Shown here in pieces: positions 47,901-60,669 of a stretch of DNA of 64,000 nt (positions are counted from its first letter, which is position 1; each line of letters opens with the position of its first letter). The position numbers and the translations under genes were made by a program. The notes under the pieces were generated by a model, which worked only from the letters and a program-made list of their open reading frames with translations, had not been told where the DNA came from and did no database searches. The stretch comes from Mallotus nudiflorus (taxonomy: Eukaryota; Streptophyta; Magnoliopsida; Malpighiales; Euphorbiaceae), in assembly GCA_947683625.1 (NCBI GenBank), contig CANTUR010000112.1:3472501-3536500 (forward strand), written 5' to 3'.

Positions 47901-48290
47901 TTAAAGGGGTCACCTATAAAGGGCGTTATGAGATTCGGCAAGAAGGAAAAGTTGGCACCAAGATACATAGGACCTTTTGAGATATTGAAGAGAGTTGGGA
48001 TGGTTGCCTATCAGTTGGCTTTGCCCCTGACTTTGTCCTAGGTGCATCTAGTGTTCTATGTCTCGATGCTTAGGAAGTACATTTTCAAACCCTTCGCACG
48101 TGTTGTAGCCCTAGAGTGTGGAAGTGAATGAAGATTTGACGTATGAGGAAGAACTAGTTGTGATTGTTGACCGTCAAATTTGCCAGTTGGGTTCGAAACA
48201 AATTCCGATGGTGAAAGTCTTATGGAGGAGTATACGTGGGAGACCAAAGCTGAGATGCTAGCAACTTACCCATACCTTTTTCCTCGATGA
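44906..48290 (+). pseudogene. Decayed pol of element D
   Basis: Protease at 44906-45184 keeps DPGATHSF (frame 2). RT at about 45470-46320 contains DYRELNKVT, but the catalytic FIDD reads FIDV (near 45960). RNase H at 46370-46720 keeps NCDASKVGLG and the HDLEIVAV segment. The zinc-binding end is near 47060-47180 and the integrase core at 47220-47780, where the second catalytic aspartate region reads SNRG instead of SDRG. The C-terminal GPFEI and chromodomain-like tail run to about 48290. The frame moves from 2 to 1 to 0 along the way and has several stops. It is older than G, judging by indels and active-site loss. Confidence 0.87.
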
Positions 48291-48646
48291 ATTATCGTAT
48301 TCAATTCTTTTTATTTAAAATTTGAGAACGAATTTTTGTGAGGGAGAATGTAATATCCCGTATTTTTAAAATATTTTTACACTGTACCGGGATATGCAGT
48401 GTTAATAATTTCTGTATATTATATGATAATTTTATGAGTTGATATGTATTTAAAACCTATTTTAATTACTGTGTATTATTTTCAGTGTTTTACGTAAAAT
48501 TTTCCCGGGACTTGCATTTTCGGGGAAATTTTCACGTAAACAATGTAATATTAATTATTTTAAATATATTTTCGGACTTGCATGAACTCATGCGTATTTT
48601 TAAATTATTAAATAAAGCCTATGTGTGTATATTTATTTAATTAGGG

Positions 48647-48662
48647 TTTAATATATATAACC
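48647..48662 (+). promoter_or_regulatory. Candidate LTR promoter TATA of G
   Basis: TTTAATATATATAACC, about 115 bases before the pyrimidine tract that leads into the GC-rich leader. The copy in the 3' LTR is at 56892-56907. Confidence 0.35.
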
Positions 48663-48775
48663 TTAATATTTAATTATTTAATTATTTATTTATTGTTATT
48701 TAATTATTTTATTTATTATTAAATTATTAAAATTATTTTATTATTATTTTATTAATATTTAATTATTTTATTTTA

Positions 48776-48880
48776 TTTTTTTCTTTTTCTTTTTTCTTTT
48801 TTCTTTTCTTTTTCTTTTTCTTTTCTTTTTCTTTCTTTTCTTTTCTTTCTTTTTCTTTTTCTTCTTCTCCTTCTTCCTTC
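48776..48880 (+). repeat. TTTTC polypyrimidine tract in G LTR
   Basis: Repeats of CTTTT and TTTTC; the second copy is at 57012-57134 in the 3' LTR. Lysine/arginine-rich minus-strand frames across it are artefacts. Confidence 0.9.
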
Positions 48881-51604
48881 TCCCGTGCCCGACCACCACC
48901 ATTCTCCCTTCCCTCCCGCTGCAACTCCGACCACCTACCGTCGGTGTGCCTCCCGGCTTGCCACCGCCATTCCCAGCCGTCCCCCGCCGCCAGCAGCTCC
49001 CTTCCCCGACGTCGGCGAGCTAGTTTTCCTCTTTTGGCCGAAAATCATCCCTTCACCGTTTCTCCCTCCTACGGCCACCATTTTCAACACCGCCAGTCTT
49101 CATCGACTCCTTGAGGTTCGGTGAGTGTGATTCTAGCTTTGGTTTAAGCTAAAATGGTTTAGATTTGCTTAGGTTTCGATTTTTCAATTTCGGTCACATT
49201 AGGGTTTTTGATTTTTTTGAGCTTCTAATTGGATGATTCATGAAAACTCCCTTCACAAATGTTGTTCCTAGTAGCTTAATCTACATGTAAGAATTTTTAT
49301 AGAATTTTTGGAGATTTTTTGGATTTTTGGGTATTTTTGAATATTTTAATATTATTTTCTAATTTTCGGAAATTAATTATTTAAATTATGAAATTTGAGT
49401 TTATGGTTAAATTAGGTGTTGACATGAATTATAGGAATTTATTTGGAATTTTTATGAATTTTTAAGTATTTATTTTGAATTATTGAAGTTTATGGAATTT
49501 TGGAAAAATTAGGTTAAATGTGTTTTATTTGAATTTAATTGGTTAATTGAGTTTAATTATTGATATTATTGATAAATATGTTGAGAAAATTAATTTTGGA
49601 TAATTGTATAATTTTTGGTGAATTTTTGAAGTAATTTAAGTATATTTATATATATAGGGGTATTTTGGTAATTTTACCCTAAATTGCCTAAAAATGTAAT
49701 TTAATTGGTTTTAATAATTATTTAAGGTATAAAAATGATTTCTATAAATTATTTGGTATTTTTAACTAATTAAAACTATTTTTCGGGAATTATTTTCAAT
49801 TATATAGATAATATACGATTTTACTAATAAAATGAGTTTTCGTCGATTTTTACAGTGTTTCAAGGTTAATTATGTAATTTCTACCTATAAAATGTATTTC
49901 TGTGATTTAAGGATATTTTTGGTATATCTAGAATTTGTTCTGTGATTGTGGACCCCGGTTGATAGATTGTAGTCTGGAGTCCGACCGAGGGGTTGTGGAT
50001 TGTGTTGAGCTTATTTTTCGAAGTGTATTTCTTTGCAGGGTCGGCTCTACTCTTTTGAGTAGAGAGATGTCCGTTTTACAGGGGAGGTTCTGCCGAATTT
50101 TCGATAGGATTCTCGTAAAACGTGATATCCAGTCGAACCTTAATTTTCGATTCTGTGTTTAATACTCTAGATTGAATTCTAGGATTTCTGTTAGGGTTTA
50201 TTCTGATGTCGATTATTTATTGTTTGTTTAGTTGCGCCGAGACCGAGGGCTAGTGGACCAGGCCCGTCGGATCCGTCTCGTGGAGCACACTAGGTGAGTT
50301 ACTATATAATATATATATGCTTAGGATGCATAATTTAGAAATGCATGTTTTATGTTGATTAAATATGCATAAATAATTTGATTATTTCTTAAGTTTATAT
50401 TAAGTATATTTTTGGTTTATTTTTAGTATATAATAAATTATATACATGTTTTATTAATAAAATATATTTAAAATGTTTTTAAATATATTTTTAGTTTAAT
50501 TTATGATTTGATTGGATTTATTTGACATATATATACTCGAAATATACCTGGTTTACGTTTGGTATATTTCTGGTATATATATGGATTATATTGTTGTTTC
50601 ACTTATATTCATGCATCATTTATTATTGTGAATGAATGTTTTATATTTAAGAATGAAGGATATCGATAGAACGTGCTACCTAGTGGGCAGCACTAGGACG
50701 GAGTACGTACCGGTACGCCTATAGCTTTAGGCTATATTACTAACTTATTTGTGAATATTGATTTGAATGTGATTATTGGATGTGTGAGATGTGGTTTGGG
50801 TGTGATTGCTGGAGCTCGGTTGACCAAATGTCTCGGGGCCAATCACACTGGCAGTCAGACTGCTGGAGCTCGGTTGAGTTAGTGTCTCGGGGCCAGTCTA
50901 CTGTCTAAATGGATTAAGTGGATATATTTGGAATAAGTGAGCCTGTGTGGCTAGAGTGTTGTCTAACACTATCTGAGGTTTTCGATATCATAGGGTTCTA
51001 TGTAATCCTTCATAAAAGATGATTTTTAATGAAAATATATATAAAATGATTTTATTGCATCTGTGTGCAATTGCCTGTATATATATACATATTATATATA
51101 CTGTTGACTGTATGCATTATCACTTAGTGTGTATGTATATATATTATAGTAATTCACTCAGTGAGGTCTGACTCCCCTCCGTTAACTATTTTTCAGGAGA
51201 GTCAACTTCTTCAGACCTCAGTAGCAGGTCGATACGCCGGATTTCTTCCGCCCCGGCTTCTTTGTGTAAATCATTTACTTGAGTCTTATTTATTTTATCT
51301 AGACACTGCAGTAGTTGTGAATTAGTATTGGATTTCATGTATTTTATTTAAAGAGATGTATTATATTGAAACTGGATTTGTATTAAAGAGATTATGTATC
51401 TATGAGATGAGATTTTGACTTAAATCCAGTTGATGTATATACTATTGTGATATTTAAGATTTTTATTTCCGCTGCATATTATATGGTTATTGTTATTATT
51501 GCATGTTTATTTTATTTTTTTTAGGCTTGCTACGGGTTCCGGATTCGAAAGAATTCCCGTTCCCTAGCGTCGGTCATGGCCCCTGTTTTGGGTCGTGACA
51601 AAGT

Positions 51605-51616
51605 TGGTATCAAAGC
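51605..51616 (+). promoter_or_regulatory. Primer binding site of element G
   Basis: TGGTATCAAAGC, one G-to-A change from the initiator tRNA-Met complement, four bases after the LTR. Confidence 0.82.
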
Positions 51617-51797
51617 GGAGTTCTGTGTCAGGGCTTAGTTGTGTGAGTTGTGGCCCTAGTTTTAAAGTTGTGTTTTCTGTTGGACTACTGCAGTGTATTA
51701 GGTTCGAGTATGTCTTGATAAGTATTCCTTGCTGTAGTTTTCAGCGTTATTCCTTCGTTGTCTGTTTTGTCTGAATCTTTCCGTTTGTCTTTTCAGA

Positions 51798-53150
51798 ATA
51801 AGGAGGCGAGCGCGTGTCGCTCCATCGGTCATTGAGGCCGAGGATGATGAGTCTTTTCAGGATGAGGTTTTACCTCCTTAGCAGCCAGTTAGACGTAGAG
51901 GTCGTGGCAGAGGTAGACCTCGAGGAGCGACAGGTCGCCGTAGGCAGAGAGAGTTACAGGACGAGGAGCCAGTTGAGCCTGAGTTTGATGTTCCTGTTCC
52001 TCCAGTTGTTCAGCCTGTTCAGCCTGCCTATCAGCAGGGTATGTCTGACCCTGAGGTAGCTTTGTTCTATGCCAGAGTTAGTAGGATTGCATTTGATGGT
52101 ACTTCTGATCCTTTAGATTTTCTGCATGCGATTGAGACTAGGACTCGAACTGCTCATACCGAGTACTAATGGATTATGATCGTTGAGTTTTCTGTCGAGG
52201 GACCAGCCCTAGATTGGTTTATTCAGATGATCCAGCCTTATATGATGACGATGACATGGGCTCAGTTTCGTGAGCGGTTCATGAGGAGATTTTGTCCAGA
52301 GCCTCTTCGTTTGAGCTATCGTCTTTGTTTGACCAGTATTTCTCGTGGAGATCGATCTGTAGAGGAGTATACCCGAGAGTTTCTTCCTCTGGGTAGATAT
52401 GCTGAGGATCTGATGCGAGATCAGTATTTCGCTGTTACTACATATGTCACTGGTTTGGGTTCAGCTTTTGCTGGTATGCCTACAGCAGGCCTTACTCTGG
52501 AGTCCGTGATTGAGCTAGCTAAGGAGATTGAGCTGAGATTAGTTAGGCAGGGAGCGATGCCTGATTATTACCAGTTGGGAGTTCAGTCGAGTGGATCGCA
52601 GGCTACTCCGTATTCGAGTTTTCATGTTGGTTCGAGTAGTCAGCAGCGAGGTTCGACTCAACAGAGTCAGAGACAGTAGCAGCGAGTGCATCGGAGCAGT
52701 AGACATGGCTGTGGAGGTCAGCGTAGATCATTCAGATTTGGATCAGGTGCTTCGAGCAGCAGCAGTGGTCGTAGTTCTGGATCAGCGACCAGTGTTTGTC
52801 AGACTTGTGGTAAAGTCCATCAGGGACCGTGTTATCTGACACCACTGACATGCTTCAGATGCGGGCAGACAGGACATTTTGCCAGATCATGTCCTTATTC
52901 CGGGTATCAGCAGCAGGAGATTTCGCGATTCCCACAGTAGTAGATTGCTAGTGCAGCACCCGTGCCATTTCAGTTACCACCAGCCCAGCATCAGAGTTCC
53001 ACTCAGTTTGTTCCACAGCAGAGTCGTGGTAGAGGTACTAGAGGAGGTGCCAGAGGTGTTGGCCAGGCTTCTACTAGTCAGTAGGGAGGTCGAGGTCAGG
53101 CCAGAGTCTTTCATCTCACTCAGCAGGATGCTCAGGCATCTAATGCAGTC
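51798..53150 (+). pseudogene. gag: gag part of the element G gag-pol frame
   Basis: It begins right after TCTTTTCAG with ATA where A and H have ATG, then an arginine-rich tail. The capsid-like retrotransposon gag domain spans about 52090-52560 (GPALDWFIQMIQPY, SVEEYTREFLPLGRY, MPTAGLTLESV). A Ser/Gln-rich linker follows, then a CCHC zinc knuckle CFRCGQTGHFARSC near 52853-52894. The frame is the same as pol with no frameshift. Stops: TAG 51879, TAA 52167, TAG 52677, TAG 52938, TAG 52941, TAG 53082. Each sits where relatives or context indicate glutamine, so each is explained by one C-to-T change (two changes if the TAA arose from CAG). Confidence 0.9.
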
Positions 53151-56100
53151 GTGGCAGGTATTGTTTCTGTTTGTTACCTGGATGCATGGGTTTTGTTTGA
53201 TCTGGGTGCCACGCATTCATTTGTTTCTCCTGTTTTTGCTTCTAAATCTTATTGGCAAGCTTCGAGGATGGCTTTTCCTTTGTCCATTGCCACTCCTCTG
53301 AGCGATTCTTTGGACGTCGATATTGTTCTTTCTGGTTGTCCAGTTCTCGTGGGAGATAGAGAATTACCCGCTGATTTGATTTTATTGGATGTGATAGAGT
53401 TTGATGTTATTTTGGGAATGGATTGGTTATCTCAGCACTTTGCCGTGGTAGATTGCAGGAATAAGGAGGTGACTTTCAGAATTCCTGGTGAAGTAGAATT
53501 TAAGTTTGTTGGTGATAGGAGTTCAGCACCTCAGAATCTTATTTCGGCTATTACAGCTAGGAAGTTGTTGAGGAAAGGTTGTCAGGGGTTTTTGGCATTG
53601 GTCAGGGATACATCAGTGGAGAAGTTGTCACTCACAGATGTTCCTGTTGCTTATGAGTTTCCTGATGTTTTTCCCGAGGAGTTGCCAGGTTTACCACCTC
53701 ATAGAGAGATTGAGTTCTGTATAGATGTGGTTCCAGGTACTACTCCTATATCTATGCCACCCTATCGTATGGCTCCTGCAGAGTTGAGAGAGTTGAAGGA
53801 GCAGTTGCAAGAGTTATTGGATAAAGGTTTTATCAGACCTAGTGTTTCTCCTTGGGGTGCACCAGTCCTGTTTGTGAAGAAGAAGGATGGTACCCTGAGA
53901 CTGTGCATTGACTATAGAGAGTTGAATAAGGTGACAATGAAGAATAAGTATCCTCTCCCGAGGATTGATGATTTGTTTGATCAGCTACAGGGTGCACAAT
54001 TCTTTTCTAAGGTTGACTTGAGGTCGGGTTATCATCAGCTGCGGATTGGTGAATCTAATATTCCTAAGACAGCGTTCCGCACTAGATATGGTCATTATGA
54101 GTTTCTGGTGATGTCTTTTGGTTTGACTAATGCACCAGTAGCTTTTATGGACCTGATGAACAGGGTATTCAGACCGTATGTGGATCAGTTTGTAGTAGTC
54201 TTCATTGATGATATACTAGTATATTCGAGGAGTATGGAAGAGCATGTATATCACTTGAGGATTGTACTACAGACACTGAGAGATCATCAGCTTTATGCTA
54301 AATTCTCGAAGTGTGATTTCTGGATGGAGAGTGTTTCTTTTCTTGGACACGTAGTGTCTAAAGAAGGCATTCAGGTTGATCCACAGAAGATTGAGGCAGT
54401 ATCTGAGTGGCCTAGACCTACTTCTGTTATAGAGATTCAAAGTTTTCTGGGTTTAGCCGGGTATTATAGGCGGTTTGTGCAGGATTTTTCCAGGATTACA
54501 GCCCCTATGACTCGCTTGACTCAGAAGAATGTTAGATTCGAGTGGTCAGAAGCTTGTGAGAATAGTTTTCAGTTGTTGAAGGAGAAGCTGACCATAGCGC
54601 CAGTATTAGCTTTGCCTAATAGTGTGGATAAGTTTACAGTTTACTGTGATGCCTCTAGAATTGGTCTTGGTTGTGTGCTGATGCAGAATGGAAGGGTGAT
54701 AGCCTATGCTTCGAGGCAGTTGAAGAAGCATGAGCAGAACTACCCTACACATGATCTTGAGATGGCTGCAGTGATCTTTGCTTTGAAGATTTGGAGACAT
54801 TATTTGTACGGGGTGACTTGTGAGATATTTACTGATCACAAGAGCCTTAAGTACATTTTCCAGCAGCGAGATCTGAATTTGAGGCAGAGAAAATGGTTGG
54901 AACTTTTGAAGGATTATGATTGCGAGATTCTTTACCATCTGGGTAAAGCTAATGTGGTAGCAGATGCCTTGAGTAGGAAGTCCTCAGGTAGTCTTGCTCA
55001 CATCAGTGTTGAGAGGAGACCATTGATCCAGGAGTTGCATTTGTTGGTGGATCAAGGTCTGATGATGAAGATCAGTAGATCAGGTGGACTGTTAGCTCAG
55101 TTTAAAGTATGATCTGTACTGAGGGATAGGATTAAAGCAGCTCAGAGCCGAGATCCTATTCTGGAAGAGCTTGCAGAGAATGTCAGAGCAGGGAAGTTCA
55201 CTGATTTCACACTTGATGATGATGGTGTGTTGTTGATTAGTGGTAGATTGTGTGTTCCTGACGTGGATGATTTGAGAGAGGAGATTTTAGAGGAAGCACA
55301 TTCTACAGCTTACAGCGTACGTCCAGGTGTTACTAAGATGTACCACAGTATCAGAGATTTATACTGGTGGGATGGATTGAGGAAGGATGTCGCTGATTAT
55401 GTTACGAAGTGCTTGACGTGTTAGCAAGTGAAAGCCGAACATCAGAAGCCTTCTAGGAAGCTTCAGCCTCTTCCTATTCCCGAGTGGAAGTGGGAAAGGA
55501 TAGCTATGGATTTTGTGGTCGGTTTACCTCATTCTAAGGATGGATACGATTCCATCTGGCTGATTGTAGACAGGTTGACGAAGTCTGCACATTTCTTACC
55601 TATGAAAGCCACATATTCAGTTGCTAGATTGGCGAAGTTGTATGTGAAGCATATTGTGTGCCTTCATGGAGTACCTGTGTCCATTGTGTCTGATAGAGGT
55701 TCGGTGTTTACTTCTCGTTTTTGGCAGAAGTTGCAAGAAGCGATGGGCACTAGGTTGGATTTCAGTACTGCTTTTCATCCTCAGACATATGGCCAGTCTG
55801 AGAGGACGATCCAGACACTGGAAGATATGTTGAGGATGTGTGTCCTGGATTTGGGAGGTAGTTGGGATGATCATTTGTCACTTGTTGAGTTTGCATATAA
55901 TAACAGCTACCATAGCAGTATTGGTATGGCACCGTATAAGGCGTTGTATGGAAGGAAGTGTAGATCCCCGTTGTGTTGGGATGAGATTGGTGAGAGAGCT
56001 TTGACTGGACCAGAGATGGTTCAGGATGCTGCAGAGAAAGTCGTCGTGATCAAGCGCAGATTAGAGACCGCAGTTAGCAGACAGAAGAGTTATGCGGATC

Positions 56101-56549
56101 CTAGGCGCAGAGATGTGGAGTTTCAGGTTGGAGATTTTGTTTTTCTGAAAGTATCTCCGATGAAGGGTGTGATGAGATTTGGTAAGAAGGGTAAGTTAGC
56201 ACCGAGATACATTGGACCGTTTGAGATTCTGGAGAGAGATGGCACTGTTGCATATCAGTTGGATTTGCCTCCGAGTATGTCCCAAGTGCATCCAGTATTT
56301 CATATCACGATGTTGAGGAAGTATATCTCAGACCCTTCACACGTGTTGCCACCTGACAGTGTGGAAGTGAGTGAAGATTTGACGTTTGTGGAAGAACATG
56401 TGGCGATCGTAGATTATCAAGTTCGACAGTTACGATCGAAGCAGATTCTGATGGTCAAGGTTATGTGGCGTAGCAACAGAGTTGAAGAGCATACGTGGGA
56501 GACTGAAGCTGAGATGCGAGCTTCTTACCCGTATCTCTTTCCTTCTTGA
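53151..56549 (+). pseudogene. pol: pol part of element G: protease, RT, RNase H, integrase, chromodomain-like tail
   Basis: Protease active site reads DLGATHS (53199) instead of the usual D-S/P-G. RT: DYRELNKVTMKNKYPLPRID near 53910 and catalytic FIDD at about residue 350 of the 653-codon open segment 53151-55112. RNase H: YCDASRIGLG (about residue 496), HDLEMAAV and TDHKSL. The integrase zinc end has AYSVRPG, where D has a histidine, followed by C-x2-C. Integrase core D, D and E lie at residues 28, 89 and 125 of the 373-codon segment starting at 55428 (D-35-E). GPFEIL and a chromodomain-like tail (VRQLRSKQILMVKVMW) run to the stop at 56549. Stops at TGA 55110 and TAG 55422 are the only interruptions. 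Most catalytic residues are intact. Confidence 0.93.
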
Positions 56550-56585
56550 TCCTATTTTTTTTTTGGAATTCGGGGACAAATTCTT

Positions 56586-56600
56586 GTAAGAGGGGAAGAC
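56586..56600 (+). promoter_or_regulatory. Polypurine tract of element G
   Basis: GTAAGAGGGGAAGAC directly before the 3' LTR. Confidence 0.85.
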
Positions 56601-59600
56601 TGTAATATCCCGTATTTTTAAAATATTTTTACACTGTACCGGAATATGCAGTGTTAATAATTTCTATATATTATATGATAATTTTATGAGTTGATATGTA
56701 TTTAAAACCTATTTTAATTACTGTGTATTATTTTCAGTGTTTTACGTTCCCGGGACTTGCAATTTCGAGGAAATTTTCACGTAAAGAATGTAATATTAAT
56801 TATTTTAAATATATTTTCGGACTTGCATGAACTCATGCGTATTTTTAAATTATTAAATAAAGTCTGTGTGTGTATATTTATTTAATTAGGGTTTAATATA
56901 TATAACCTTAATATTTTATTATTTATTTATTTATTTATTGTTATTTAATTATTTTATTTATTATTAAATTATTAAAATTATTTTATTATTATTTTATTAA
57001 TATTTAATTATTTTCTTTTCTTTTTTTCTTTTTCTTTTTTCTTTTTTCTTTTTTCTTTTCTTTTTCTTTTTCTTTTCTTTTTCTTTCTTTTCTTTTCTTT
57101 CTTTTTCTTTTTCTTCTTCTCCTTCTTCCTTCTCCCGCGCCCGACCACCACCATTCTCCCTTCCCTCCCGCTGCAACTCCGGCCACCTACCATCGGTGTG
57201 CCTCCCGGCTTGCCACCGCCGTTCCCAGCCGTCCCCCGCCGCCAGCAGCTCCTTTCCCCGGCGCCGGCGAGCTAGTTTTCCTCTTTTGGCCGAAAATCAT
57301 CCCTTCACCGTTTCTCCCTCCTCCGGCCATCGTTTTCAACACCGCCGGTCTTCATCGACTCCTTGAGGTCCGATGAGTGTGATTCTAGCTTCGGTTTGAG
57401 CTAAAATGGTTTAGATTTGCTTAGGTTTCGATTTTTCAATTTCGGTCACATTAGGGTTTTTGATTTTTTTGAGCTACAAATTGGATGATTCATGAAAACT
57501 CCCTTCACAAATGTTGTTCCTAGTAGCTTAATCTACATGTAAGAATTTTTATAGAATTTTTGGAGATTTTTTGGATTTTTGGGTATTTTTGAATATTTTA
57601 ATATTATTTTCTAATTTTCGGAAATTAATTATTTAAATTATGAAATTGGAGTTTATGGTTAAATTAGGTGTTGACATGAATTATAGGAATTTATTTGGAA
57701 TTTTTATGAATTTTTAAGTATTTATTTTGAATTATTGAAGTTTATGGAATTTTGGAAAAATTAGGTTAAATGTGTTTTATTTGAATTTAATTGGTTAATT
57801 GAGTTTAATTATTGATATTATTGATAAATATGTTGAGAAAATTAATTTTGGATAATTTTATAATTTTTGGTGAATTTTTGAAGTAATTTAAGTATATTTA
57901 TATATATAGGGGTATTTTGGTAATTTTACCCTAAATTGCCTAAAAATGTAATTTAATTGGTTTTAATAATTATTTAAGGTATAAAAATGATTTCTATAAA
58001 TTATTTGGTATTTTTAACTAATTAAAACTATTTTTCGGGAATTATTTTCAATTATATATATAATATACGATTTTACTAATAAAATGTGTTTTCGTCGATT
58101 TTTACAGTGTTTCAAGGTTAATTATGTAATTTCTACCTATAAAATGTATTTCTGTGATTTAAGGATATTTTTGGTATATCTGGAATTTGTTCTGTGATTG
58201 TGGACCCCGGTCGGTAGATTGTAGTCTGGAGTCCGACCGAGGGGTTGTGGATTGTGTTGAGCTTATTTTTCGAAGTGTATTTCTTTGCAGGGTTGGCTCT
58301 ACTCTTTTGAGTAGAGAGATGTCCGTTTTACAGGGGAGGTTCTGTCGAATTTTCGATAGGATTCTCGTAAAACGTGATATCCAGTCGAACCCTAATTTTC
58401 GATTCTGTGTTTAATACTCTAGATTGAATTCTAGGATTTCTGTTAGGGTTTATTCTGATGTCGATTATTTATTGTTTGTTTAGTTGCGCCGAGACCGAGG
58501 GCTAGTGGACCAGGCCCGTTGGATCCGTCTCGTGGAGCGCACTAGGTGAGTTACTATACTATATATATATGCTTAGGATGCATAATTTAGAAATGCATGT
58601 TTTATGTTGATTAAATATGCATAAATAATTTGATTATTTCTTAAGTTTATATTAAGTATATTTTTGGTTTATTTTTAGTATATAATAAATTATATACATG
58701 TTTTATTAATAAAATATATTTAAAATGTTTTTAAATATATTTTTAGTTTAATTTATGATTTGATTGGATTTATTTGACATATACATACTCAAAATATACC
58801 TGGTTTACGTTTGGTATATTTCTGGTATATATATGGATTATATTGTTATTTCACTTATATTCATGCATCATTTATTATTGTGAATGAATGTTTTATATTT
58901 AAGAATGAAGGATATCGATAGAACGTGCTACCTAGTGGGCAGCACTAGGACCGAGTACGTACCGGTACGCCTATAGCTTTAGGCTATATTACTAACTTAT
59001 TTGTGAATATTGATTTGAATGTGATTATTGGATGTGTGAGATATGGTTTGGGTGTGATTGCTGGAGCTCGGTTGACCAAGTGTCTCGGGGCCAATCACAC
59101 TGGCAGTCAGACTGCTGGAGCTCGGTTGACTTAGTGTCTCGGGGCCAGTCTACTGTCTAAATGGATTAAGTGGATATATTTGGAATAAGTGAGCCTGTGT
59201 GGCTAGAGTGTTGTCTAACACTATCTGAGGTTTTCGATATCATAGGGTTCTATGTGATCCTTCATAAAAGATGATTTTTAATGAAAATATATATAAAATG
59301 ATTTTATTGCATTTGTGTGCAATTGCCTATATATATATACATATTATATATACTGTTGACTGTATGCATTATCACTTAGTGTGTATGTATATATATTATA
59401 GTAATTCACTCAGTGAGGTCTGACCCCCCTCCGTTGACTATTTTTCAGGAGAGTCAACTTCTTCAGACCTCAGTAGCAGGTCGATACGCCGGATTTCTTC
59501 CGCCCCGGATTCTTTGTGTAAATCATTTACTTGAGTCTTATTTATTTTATCTAGACACTTCAGTAGTTGTGAATTAGTATTGGATTTCATGTATTTTATT

Positions 59601-59852
59601 TAAAGAGACGTATTATATTGAAACTGGATTTGTATTAAAGAGATTATGTATCTATAAGATGAGATTTTGACTTAAATCCAGTTGATGTATATACTATTGT
59701 GATATTTAAGATTTTTATTTCCGCTGCATATTATATGGTTATTGTTATTATTGCATGTTTATTTTATTTTTTTTAGGCTTGCTACGGGTTCCGGATTCGA
59801 AAGAATTCCCGTTCCCTAGCGCCGGTCATGGCCCCTGTTTTGGGTCGTGACA
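56601..59852 (+). repeat. 3' LTR of element G
   Basis: Same length and ends as the 5' copy. Three-stem block at 58297-58374, where one base difference from the 5' copy restores an inner-stem pair. The first donor-like site is changed from GGTGAG to GATGAG (near 57372). The second donor GTGAGT (58546) and both acceptor-like sites (58290 and 59448) are kept. Confidence 0.94.
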
Positions 59853-59861
59853 GAGAAAGAC

Positions 59862-60000
59862 TATTATAACCTGAATTTTTATAAATTATAAAATTAAATT
59901 TCTAGGATTTGCAGTGTTAATAATTATTTTATTAAATTATGATATTTCATTATTTGTAAAATTAAATTTGAATTTTGGCGTTGAATATTATTTTAATATT
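59862..60000 (+). repeat. Start of the 3' LTR of element D
   Basis: Immediately after G's target duplication and the rest of D's polypurine tract (GAGAAAGAC), TATTATAACCTG begins. Its first 85 bases match the start of D's 5' LTR (40833-40920) closely. The usual TG start reads TA. Beyond about 59945 similarity to the 5' LTR ends. The rest of this LTR is probably beyond element H, outside the window. Confidence 0.55.
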
Positions 60001-60048
60001 ATTAATATTATTATTTATGTAAATTATTGATTTAGTGTATTTAGAATA

Positions 60049-60088
<40 letters not shown>

Positions 60089-60409
60089 ATAATTATTAGA
60101 GTATATTTTAATATATTATGTAGATGAAAAATAAAGTGAGAAAATATTTTATTTTTAAAATAATAAAATTTTGTCCTTTTGTATTACAATATATATATAT
60201 ATATATATACATATTTAATTGAATAAAAAAGGGACATATTTTTTTTCTCAAATAGTACTAGTAATAGTTATATTTGCATTATATTAAAGTGTAATTGTGT
60301 TAACATTATATTTTAGGTTAAATATTGGTTTAAATGTGTATATCAATTCATATGTGTGCATATATATATAATATAGTGTAAAGTATAATTATATACATGT
60401 GTATATATA

Positions 60410-60448
<39 letters not shown>

Positions 60449-60617
60449 ACATTTTCATGTAGTATATGCTTACATATATATACATATATAATATATATAT
60501 ATATAACTGTATATACATATGTACACCAATAAATACTTGAATACACATGTATATATATATTTATATATGGTATATATGTAGTATATATCTGTTTATAGTT
60601 AAAATATAGCATAATAA

Positions 60618-60669
<52 letters not shown>

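Larger units (their letters stand above)
48349..51600 (+). repeat. 5' LTR of element G
   Basis: TGTAATATCCC to TCGTGACA. A TATA-like TTTAATATATATAACC lies at 48647-48662, then a TTTTC polypyrimidine tract (48776-48880) and a GC-rich leader (to about 49120). Also present are GGTGAGTG at 49120-49127, TTTGCAG ending 50038, the three-stem block 50045-50122, GTGAGT at 50294, the hairpin plus palindrome 50679-50717, tandem hairpins 50796-50904 and poly-T CAG ending 51196. It differs from the 3' copy by roughly 50-60 changes by eye, many of them C/T or G/A. Confidence 0.94.
48349..59852 (+). mobile_element. Ty3/gypsy LTR retrotransposon G, full length, nested in D
   Basis: Two LTRs of 3252 bp (48349-51600, 56601-59852) flank a 5000-bp interior with primer site, gag-pol and polypurine tract. 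GAGAA at 48344-48348 and 59853-59857 is the 5-bp target duplication. The target was the polypurine tract of element D: GAGGGAGAA on the left and GAGAAAGAC plus D's LTR start on the right. Long LTRs, a single gag-pol frame and the chromodomain-like tail fit Tekay/Del. Inactive now because of stop codons. Confidence 0.95.

Noticed and set aside
57004..57193. Lys/Arg-rich minus-strand frames
   Set aside because: Complement of the TTTTC tract in the G LTR.
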